DNA from: Tenacibaculum maritimum NCIMB 2154 | GTDB lineage: Bacteria; Bacteroidota; Bacteroidia; Flavobacteriales; Flavobacteriaceae | Reading direction: 5' to 3' | NCBI RefSeq assembly: GCF_900119795.1 | Contig: NZ_LT634361.1 | Coordinates: forward strand, 1,674,001-1,738,000 | Length of the DNA: 64,000 nt | In this document: piece after piece, positions 6,837 through 13,418 of the stretch | How the letters are laid out: each line of letters starts with the position of its first letter | Numbering within the stretch: the stretch's first letter is position 1 | Position numbers and translations under genes: made by a program | The notes under the pieces: model-generated | What the model was told of the DNA's origin: nothing | The model's database searches: none | The model's input: only the letters and a program-made list of their open reading frames with translations

Positions 6837-9536
6837 ATGAGTAAAATCACTTCCCACATACTTAATATTGATAAAACAATTTGTAAGAACATTGAGAAAT
6901 TTGATGACGATGAAAGAGGGTTATTATCCCAAAATATTTTGTCTCAACTTAGGAACTTTGTTGAACATATTTCTTTAAAAGTTTTTGAAGATGCACAACA
7001 AACAGAGTTAAATAATAGCTATGAAAATATCCAAAATGCTATTGAGTATATAAAAGCCAGAGGAGACTTAAAGTTTTTATCAAGATTTCATAAACTCTTA
7101 CAAATTACAGCTTCACATTATACTCTAAACGAAGAAAGTTCAGAAAGATTAATACTAAAATACTTTGAGTACCTTATTAAAATAAAGTCATTTCTTTACA
7201 AGACATATAATTTAGATGCCCTTTACAATCTAAAAGATTTTCCAATCCAAACTGATTCTAACCTAAAAGAATATTATGAAAAAATTTCTTCATTAATTAA
7301 ACAGCCTGAAGAAAATCGTAAAAAAACTAATTACAAAGACAGATATTATATTCAAAAAGTAAAACCTTTTTTTGTAGAAAATGAAATATTCTATGAAGTA
7401 ACTTTTCGAAGAGCCAATGATTATACAAGCAAATTTGACAGAATAATTGCTTTTACCAAGCTTGAAATACTTGGAAATTATGCAGTGAAACTATCAATAA
7501 GTACTGACTATATAGATATTTTAGATAAAAAAATGCCTATTCAAATCATTGATAGTTGGGACGTTTCAATTCGCCCTTGTGAAATAGATAATTTTGCGAA
7601 AATTTTTGGTGTAAAATCTAAAATTAGTAGTGGTAAGGAATCTTATGAACTAATGAAATATTTAACATCATCCGGATTAAATTTAGTAGAGGTTATTAGT
7701 TTAAATGATTGGTATTATGAATACGTAAAAAAGACGGTTACTGAAAAATCGAAAGCTTCTCGAATATTCCAATTACTGGATAAATGTAGAGAAATGGGTA
7801 AAACTAAAAGTGATGGTCATAATCTGCTTAGATATTTACTACTTAAGCTTAATAATAAAATAATTAAAAAACAGTACACTAATTCACCTTGTCATTTATT
7901 ATCAAATCTAAATTTAGAGTTTGGGTCTATTCCTTTTGACCAAATGCCATTCAATTCGGCATTAATTAATCACAACCCTAAACTGAGTGACCTTTTCTCA
8001 TCTATCGATACTGAAGGCAGAAAACACGAAATATTAGCAAGACATATAAAAAACAATACGGAACAAAAAGGACAATTATTTACTGCTATCAATGAAATTG
8101 AAAACTTTGATAATATTGAAGAACTTATAAGTCAATGGAATGATAATCTATATTGGAAACATAAAAATAGAGAAATAGAAAGTTTTAAAAAAAGTGTATT
8201 CATCAAAGGCTATGAAGCAGATACTTTTAACATCATAAACAAGCTAAAAGAAATATCATCTGCGGGAATTAAAAATTATAAAAACTCAATAGAATCTTGG
8301 CTTAATTCAACTGCTTATAAAATTGATTGTGAAGAAAAAGAAACTGCTCTTAAAAACTTATTCGAAAGTTCAAAAGTAGCTTTGATTTATGGGGCAGCTG
8401 GAACTGGTAAATCAACTATGATTAATCATATTTCAAACTTTTTTGACAAAGAAAGTAAGTTATATTTAGCAAATACTAATCCTGCAGTTGATAATTTAAA
8501 ACGTAATATAAAGGTTGCAAATTGTAATTTTAAAACTATAACCAAATTTACTTGGAGTAAAGAAACTGAATACGATATTTTAATTATAGATGAGTGCAGT
8601 ACAGTAAGTAATTCTGATATGCTTAAAATACTTAACAAAGCAAAATTCAGGTTGCTTATTCTTGTTGGAGACGTATTTCAAATAGAATCAATACTTTTTG
8701 GAAATTGGTTCAGTCTAATAAAGTCTTTTATTCCAAAATCTTCAGTATTTGAATTGGAAAAACCTTATAGAAGTAATAATCCAGATTTATTAAGACTTTG
8801 GGAAAGAGTAAGAAACATTGATGATAACATTCTAGAAACTTTAACGAAAAACGAATATTCTAAAACACTTGATAATTCAATTTTTCAAAATGCAGAAGAA
8901 GACGAAATAATACTTTGTTTAAATTATGATGGTCTTTATGGCATAAACAATATAAATTCATTTTTACAAAGCAGTAATTCTAATCAAGCATTTGTTTGGG
9001 GTACTCAAACTTACAAAGTGGAAGACCCAATAATTTTCAACGAATCAGGTCGCTTTTCACCTCTAATTTATAACAATCTAAAAGGTAAAATATCAGGAAT
9101 TAAATTACTTGACGAACAAATTCAATTTGATATTGAAGTTAATCTAGCACTTAATGAATTCGACACAGAATCGTATGATTTTGAACTCTTAGATGATTCT
9201 GAAAATGGGAATTCCGTAATTCGATTCACTGTCGACAAGTACAAAAGCACTGATGATGACGATGATGATTCTAGTAATATTATTCCTTTTCAAGTAGCTT
9301 ATGCAGTTTCTATACATAAAGCACAAGGGTTAGAATATAACTCTGTAAAAATTGTGATAACAGATGAAGTAGAAGAGATGATTTCTCATAATATTTTTTA
9401 CACAGCAATTACACGAGCAAAAGAAAATTTAAAAATTTATTGGACACCCGAATCTGAAAAGAAAATTATAGAAAGTTTTAAAACTAAGTTTAACAAAAAG
9501 GACTATGCTTTACTTAAAACGAAGAACAGTCTTTAA
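6837..9536 (+). CDS. SF1 (RecD/UvrD-like) helicase with large unknown N-terminal region
   Basis: An 899-aa protein. The C-terminal half is a superfamily 1 helicase/ATPase: Walker A GAAGTGKST at residues 519-527, Walker B ILIIDECS near 580, motif III LILVGDVFQIES, motif V/VI region SIHKAQGLEYNSVKI near 824 and YTAITRAKENL near 855. The order is that of RecD-like enzymes with a UvrD_C_2-type end. Residues 1-500 are helical and I do not recognise them. An acidic run (STDDDDDDSS) lies in the C-terminal domain. No partner gene is adjacent. Its position between attC-like palindromes and beside a methylase operon suggests an accessory, perhaps anti-phage, function; that is inference. Confidence 0.8.
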   Translation: MSKITSHILNIDKTICKNIEKFDDDERGLLSQNILSQLRNFVEHISLKVFEDAQQTELNNSYENIQNAIEYIKARGDLKFLSRFHKLLQITASHYTLNEESSERLILKYFEYLIKIKSFLYKTYNLDALYNLKDFPIQTDSNLKEYYEKISSLIKQPEENRKKTNYKDRYYIQKVKPFFVENEIFYEVTFRRANDYTSKFDRIIAFTKLEILGNYAVKLSISTDYIDILDKKMPIQIIDSWDVSIRPCEIDNFAKIFGVKSKISSGKESYELMKYLTSSGLNLVEVISLNDWYYEYVKKTVTEKSKASRIFQLLDKCREMGKTKSDGHNLLRYLLLKLNNKIIKKQYTNSPCHLLSNLNLEFGSIPFDQMPFNSALINHNPKLSDLFSSIDTEGRKHEILARHIKNNTEQKGQLFTAINEIENFDNIEELISQWNDNLYWKHKNREIESFKKSVFIKGYEADTFNIINKLKEISSAGIKNYKNSIESWLNSTAYKIDCEEKETALKNLFESSKVALIYGAAGTGKSTMINHISNFFDKESKLYLANTNPAVDNLKRNIKVANCNFKTITKFTWSKETEYDILIIDECSTVSNSDMLKILNKAKFRLLILVGDVFQIESILFGNWFSLIKSFIPKSSVFELEKPYRSNNPDLLRLWERVRNIDDNILETLTKNEYSKTLDNSIFQNAEEDEIILCLNYDGLYGINNINSFLQSSNSNQAFVWGTQTYKVEDPIIFNESGRFSPLIYNNLKGKISGIKLLDEQIQFDIEVNLALNEFDTESYDFELLDDSENGNSVIRFTVDKYKSTDDDDDDSSNIIPFQVAYAVSIHKAQGLEYNSVKIVITDEVEEMISHNIFYTAITRAKENLKIYWTPESEKKIIESFKTKFNKKDYALLKTKNSL

Positions 9537-9554
9537 TTAATATGAAAAAGGCCA

Positions 9555-9585
9555 GTTGCTAACACCGGTAACCGTTGCACAAGCC
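9555..9585. repeat. Shortened attC-like element after the helicase
   Basis: GTTGCTAACACCGGTAACC followed by GTTGCACAAGCC repeats the arm of the element at 6674 (GTTGCTAAC...) and its exit sequence (GTTAGCAACAAGCC). It seems to be a collapsed copy that lacks the central part. Together the two bracket the helicase gene as a cassette of about 2.77 kb. Confidence 0.45.
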
Positions 9586-9748
9586 TATAATTTTACGAAA
9601 ATAGATATAAAACCAAGCTCTTTTTAGGGCTTTTGTTTTTTTTAGGAGACCTTCAAAAACTAAAATAGAATGAGCTCAAAACCAACCGCTGTTTGGTAAG
9701 TTTCCCCTTTTTCGAACTGATTATTAATCCAAATATATGAATTTTACG

Positions 9749-9806
9749 TTTTAAAACAGGGTTGACATCTTTCATTATATTTTTTTATGTCAATCCTGTT
9801 TTAAAA
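9749..9806. repeat. Inverted repeat at the end of a dead IS
   Basis: TTTTAAAACAGGGTTGACAT (9749-9768) faces ATGTCAATCCTGTTTTAAAA (9787-9806), 20 bp arms with one mismatch. The right arm covers the 3' end of the transposase remnant, as terminal repeats of IS3-type elements often do. The rest of 9586-9748 holds no gene. Confidence 0.6.
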
Positions 9807-10234
9807 TGCGCCCAGCGGCAGCGACACAATGTTGTTTCGCATACGGGATTGGAGCCATATCTCCCAAAGCATCATGCGGTCTAAAATTATTGTAATCGTG
9901 CATCCATATCTGGGTTTGCTCTCTGACTTGATGAATATTTTCAAAAATATATTTATTTAAAACTCCTCATCTATATGAACCGTTAAAACGTTCTATAAAA
10001 GCATTTTGTGTGGGCTTTCCTGGTTCTATATATTTAAAATCAATTTCATGCATGGCACTCCAGGTAGCAGTTAAATTGGCTATAAATTCCGGACCATTAT
10101 CCATACGTATCTTTTGTGGTTTACCTTTGCGTTTTAGCAGATGATTTAAAACGTAAACTATTCTATTACTAGGTAACGAAAAATCTGCTTCTATATGTAA
10201 AGCCTCTCTGTTAAAATCATCTATGATAGTAAAA
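9790..10234 (-). pseudogene. IS3-family (IS2/IS51-like) transposase OrfB fragment
   Basis: The minus-strand translation gives [44 protein letters not shown], then a TGA stop (9967-9969), and then GVLNKYIFENIHQVREQTQI and YNNFRPHDALGDMAPIPYAK. These are the second D, the E and the C-terminal motifs of an rve transposase. The N-terminal half including the first catalytic D region is missing beyond 10234. The internal stop replaces the Arg usually found in SYRRGVLN. It is unrelated to the IS3 copies at 5324 and 18402. Confidence 0.88.
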
Positions 10235-10260
10235 CCTCAGGTAGAATACATCAAATAAAT

Positions 10261-10467
10261 ATGGCAGTAGAAAGAATAAATAGAATAAAAGAAGTACTAG
10301 TAATTCAAGGAAAATCACAAGTGTGGATTGCGGAAGAATTAGGGAAAAGTACGACTTCTGTAACGGCTTTTTGCAATAATAAATCACAACCACATTTAAA
10401 GGATTTAAAAAGAATTGCAGAAATACTAGATATAGATATCAGAGAGCTTTTAGTTTCTACAAAATGA
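10261..10467 (+). CDS. XRE-family HTH regulator
   Basis: A 68-aa single-domain HTH protein: INRIKEVLVIQGKSQVWIAE, then ELGKSTTSVTAFCNNKSQP and LKRIAEILDIDIRELLVS. It begins only 26 bp from the dead transposase, so its original promoter may be lost. Its stop overlaps the ATG of the decayed gene at 10464 (ATGA), so the two were once translationally coupled. It is not the same protein as the XRE at 12114, but plays the same positional role before a copy of the 17867-type gene. Confidence 0.85.
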   Translation: MAVERINRIKEVLVIQGKSQVWIAEELGKSTTSVTAFCNNKSQPHLKDLKRIAEILDIDIRELLVSTK

Positions 10468-10641
10468 TTGTTTTAGAATTTCTAAAATCTGAATTTAAAA
10501 GCCATAACTAAGAGTTTATCAACAAAACTGATGGGAGAGAAGGGGTTGATTTCTTAATTGGAGAAAACCAATTATACCTATGCAATTCCAGAATTAAGCG
10601 GATATTCATTAGATAATATGATTAACGAATTAAAAGGTTAA
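10464..10641 (+). pseudogene. Decayed copy of the 136-aa gene at 17867
   Basis: The start (MIVLEFLKSEFKSHN, then stop) and the following KTDGREGVDFLIGENQLYL match MITLEFLKSKLKSHN and KPDGSEGVGFLIGNNQIYL of the intact gene. The C-terminal end (YSLDNMINELKG) matches YALENMISKLKA. About 230 bp between them are missing, and a stop replaces Leu16. It is a clear remnant of a second module like the one at 12114-18277. Confidence 0.85.
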
Positions 10642-10652
10642 AGTTTTATATT

Positions 10653-10799
10653 ATGTTAAATAGAAGTTACTACTTAAAAAAAGCGGCATCAGAAAAATTT
10701 GGTCAAAACAATAGGTGGAATGAGCGTACATATTTTAGAGGGTTAGCAATGCACATTCTTAATATTGAGTGTTTTATATTTAACTCAAAACAATTTTAA
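10653..10799 (+). CDS. Small hypothetical ORF (48 aa), perhaps a gene fragment
   Basis: The frame MLNRSYYLKKAASEKFGQNN, then RWNERTYFRGLAMHILNIE, is open from ATG 10653 to TAA 10797-10799. The same DNA recurs at 18290-18401, where it has an early stop, and its first 20 bases recur again at 21641. The conserved start suggests the head of a formerly longer gene. I do not recognise the product. Confidence 0.35.
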   Translation: MLNRSYYLKKAASEKFGQNNRWNERTYFRGLAMHILNIECFIFNSKQF

Positions 10800-10800
10800 T

Positions 10801-11626
10801 GAGTTACAATGTTTTCTAAAATATAGCAAATGAACCGTGATTGTTTCCAAAGTTTTCTGAAGCCTTGAATTTTTGTTTAGCTCACGACATTTATATTTTT
10901 TTAAGTGTTCGTGAATCTCTGAAAGTCGATTTCTTTTGTTTCAAGACACTATTTTAAATAATTAATTGAGTATTAGTTTTTAAAATACCTAATAGCGCAG
11001 AATGAAAAAAAAGTTCATTTTTAGTTACCATGTTAGCAAGGGTATAGAAATTTTAAAGCATGGATTTGAGCTAGGCAAAATTTTATACTCTTGCGGAAAC
11101 CTTAACGAGAACATCCTAAAAAAATTGTAACGGATATTTTCTTAAATACACGAATCTCAGATAAGAACTTAATGTAAGCTTTTATGCGGTTGGCAAGCGT
11201 TGGTAAATTGTGTTTAAAAATAAAAGCTTTTTCAGCTTTAAGTTTTAAAAAGCAATACGATCGATTTTGGCAAGAGGAAATTTTACATAACGGCTAATTA
11301 TAGATACAAATGTGTGTTCGAATGTTTCTTGAGAATCGCGTATTTAAAAAAAATTGAATAATTGTACAGAATATTAAAATTAAACGAAAAAAAAAGCCAA
11401 ACAAGAATGTTTAATGCCTCAAGCGCTATAGTTTATTGTGCGTTCCAGGCTTTCTGGGATATTTTATAGAGAATTATAGCTATCAAATAAACTTAGAAGT
11501 TAATTAGCCGTAATTTCTTTTAACATAATTATTGTAGATATAGACCTAAAGGCACTATATCTACAATTATGTGTAAATAGCCAGAAAGACGGCTATACAG
11601 AAATTACTACATATTTAAACTATAAT
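10801..11626. repeat. Long direct repeat, copy A (826 bp)
   Basis: Nearly identical to 20817-21640, from GAGTTACAAT to AAACTATAAT, with a few substitutions and small indels. It includes the hairpin ATTGTAGATATAG / CTATATCTACAAT (11531-11543 and 11555-11567, 13-bp stem, 11-nt loop). No intact gene is visible. On the minus strand a frame near 10800-10960 reads RLSEIHEHLKKYKCRELNK and may be a fossil gene. The two copies bracket the methyltransferase operon. Confidence 0.9.
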
Positions 11627-11758
11627 GTACTGCGTTATGTTACTTTGCTTTGGAAAAAAGCGTTAGCAAAACAAAATTTTACTTCAATTTTTTTTACTCA
11701 AAAGTTTATTGAAAATGTAATGGAATACTCTTTACCCGAAATGACAATAGGAGAGTAG
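11627..11758 (+). other. Possible 3' gene remnant next to the direct repeat
   Basis: A frame without a start reads LRYVTLLWKKALAKQNFTSI and FFTQKFIENVMEYSLPEM to a TAG at 11756-11758. It continues from the end of the direct repeat but is absent after the second copy. It is weak evidence of a lost gene and nothing else is seen here. Confidence 0.2.
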
Positions 11759-11795
11759 GGGAATGTGTATGGAATGGCTTGGATTAATCCATTAT

Positions 11796-11975
11796 TTAAT
11801 AATTAACTCTTTTTTTAAAATCAATAATTTCGTCTTTCAATTTCTTATTAGCATTTTCTATCAATTCATTTTGGAGTTTCATAATTTTTAATAAATCATG
11901 TACAGCATTTAGATTATCAAGTTGAATATGAACTATTTCCTCTAATTGTGCTTTAGTATATTTTTTATAGCTCAT
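11796..11975 (-). CDS. Small coiled-coil protein divergent from the methylase operon
   Basis: A 59-aa reading frame: MSYKKYTKAQLEEIVHIQLD, then NLNAVHDLLKIMKLQNELIE, ending in DFKKRVNY. It is almost wholly helical with heptad-like leucines. It is transcribed away from the XRE gene at 12114, with the palindromic operator in the shared 138-bp gap, so both could answer to the same regulator. The sense codons are clean and the start is sound, but no family is recognised. Confidence 0.5.
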   Translation of the reverse strand: MSYKKYTKAQLEEIVHIQLDNLNAVHDLLKIMKLQNELIENANKKLKDEIIDFKKRVNY

Positions 11976-12079
11976 TTGTTCTGTTTTTTAGGTTAAATAT
12001 CCCGATTATAAGAACAAATATATCATAATTCGGATAAAATAAAAACTAATTGTTTAGAAAATCAGAATAAACGGTCATA

Positions 12080-12104
12080 TTTTTTAGATTTATAATCTAA
12101 AAAA
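12080..12104. promoter_or_regulatory. Palindromic operator candidate before the XRE-methylase operon
   Basis: TTTTTTAGATT (12080-12090), spacer TAT, AATCTAAAAAA (12094-12104): an 11-bp perfect inverted repeat ending nine bases before the XRE start. Controller proteins of restriction-modification systems often bind such boxes beside their own gene, so autoregulation by the XRE protein is the natural reading. Binding is inferred. Confidence 0.5.
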
Positions 12105-12113
12105 CGGACAAAA

Positions 12114-12335
12114 ATGACTGATTTAGGACTATATTTATCAAGAAAATCTGTAAACAGGTCTGATGTATCTCGAAAGACCGGAATTAGTAAAACTAGATTG
12201 AGTGAGTTGTCTAATAATAAGAGAACAAAGCTCAGAGCAAATGAATTATATCTAATAGCTTTAGCTATTGATGTAGAGCCTTGTGATGTATTTAAAGAAG
12301 TTTGTAAAAAACTTAAATTAAAGGAAGAAAATTAA
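12114..12335 (+). CDS. XRE-family controller-like regulator
   Basis: A 73-aa single HTH protein: LGLYLSRKSVNRSDVSRKTG, ISKTRLSELSNNKRTKLRAN, ELYLIALAIDVEPCDVFKEV. It heads the operon with the cytosine methyltransferase, 18 bp before the latter's start. It is the size of C (controller) proteins of restriction-modification systems, and a palindrome lies directly upstream. Such proteins delay or balance expression of the system after entry into a new cell; that role is inferred from position. Confidence 0.85.
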   Translation: MTDLGLYLSRKSVNRSDVSRKTGISKTRLSELSNNKRTKLRANELYLIALAIDVEPCDVFKEVCKKLKLKEEN

Positions 12336-12353
12336 TTTTTTAAAATCATAAAA

Positions 12354-13418
12354 TTGAAATTAAAAAATAAAATAAAGGCTGTTGATTTCTTTTGCGGAGG
12401 AGGAGGAATGAGTTATGGTATGCAGAAATCTGGTATTCAAGTTTTAGCAGGAATTGATTATGAGGAAAATTGTAGAGCTACTTATGAAGCTAATATTAAA
12501 AAAGCAAAATTTATTAAAGCTGACGTTTTCGAATTAAAAGAGACTGATTTAGAAAAAGCTTTGAAACTTAAGCGTAATGATGACGAACTATTACTTATAG
12601 GTTGTAGCCCTTGTCAATTTTGGAGTATTATAAATACCGATAAGAAAAAATCTCAAAAATCTAAAAACTTACTAGTAGAGTTCGAAAGATTTGTTAAGTA
12701 TTTTAACCCTGGTTATGTTGTAGTTGAAAATGTTCCTGGTGTTCTTCGCAAAAAAGGAGAAAGCGGTTTAGAAACTTTTATAAATTGGTTAGAGGAAAAT
12801 AAATATACTGTTCATTTTAAAGTTCATAATACTTCTGAATATGGAGTTCCTCAAAATAGAAAGAGGTTTACTTTAATTGCAAATAGAATCTCTAATAATG
12901 AATTAGAGCCTGTAAAAGTAAATAAAAAATTGACCGTAAGAGATGTCATTGGAGTGGATAATGGCTATCCACAAATAAAAGCTGGTCATAGGGATAAAAC
13001 AGATTTTAATCATTCAGTTCCAAATGTTAGTGAATTAACTTTAAGACGTTTGAAAAAGGTAAAAAAAGATGGAGGTAATCGTCTTAGTTTCGCTAATGAC
13101 CCTGAACTTCAATTAGATTGTTTTATTGGAAGAGATAATTCTTTCAAGGATACTTTTGGAAGATTATGGTGGGATAAACCATCTCCAACAATTACAACAA
13201 AATTTTTTAGTGTTTCTAATGGTCGTTTTGTACATCCAGAAGAGAATAGAGCTTTATCAATTAGAGAAGGAGCAACTTTACAATCTTTTCCTAAAGATTA
13301 TAAATTTATAGGAACAAGTATAGGAAGTATAGCTCGTTTAATAGGAAATGCAGTGCCTCCGGAATATGCAAAAAGAGTAGGACAAGCAATAATACAAAAT
13401 CATAAAAATGCAATTTAG
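12354..13418 (+). CDS. DNA (cytosine-5-)-methyltransferase
   Basis: A 354-aa Dcm-type enzyme that methylates C5 of cytosine in DNA using SAM. Motif I VDFFCGGGGMSYGM is at residues 10-23, motif IV GCSPCQ holds the catalytic Cys87, motif VI is VVVENVPG, motif VIII QNRKRF, and motif X is GNAVPPEYAKRVGQAI. The target-recognition region between VIII and X is fairly short, and the recognition sequence cannot be read from it. It uses a TTG start (12354), required because motif I begins at residue 10. The stop overlaps the next gene by 11 bp. No restriction endonuclease gene of known type is paired with it. Confidence 0.95.
   Translation: MKLKNKIKAVDFFCGGGGMSYGMQKSGIQVLAGIDYEENCRATYEANIKKAKFIKADVFELKETDLEKALKLKRNDDELLLIGCSPCQFWSIINTDKKKSQKSKNLLVEFERFVKYFNPGYVVVENVPGVLRKKGESGLETFINWLEENKYTVHFKVHNTSEYGVPQNRKRFTLIANRISNNELEPVKVNKKLTVRDVIGVDNGYPQIKAGHRDKTDFNHSVPNVSELTLRRLKKVKKDGGNRLSFANDPELQLDCFIGRDNSFKDTFGRLWWDKPSPTITTKFFSVSNGRFVHPEENRALSIREGATLQSFPKDYKFIGTSIGSIARLIGNAVPPEYAKRVGQAIIQNHKNAI

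Noticed and set aside
12354-13418. Classical type II restriction-modification pair
   Set aside because: No restriction endonuclease of known type is beside the methylase; the partner genes are GHKL and receiver proteins.
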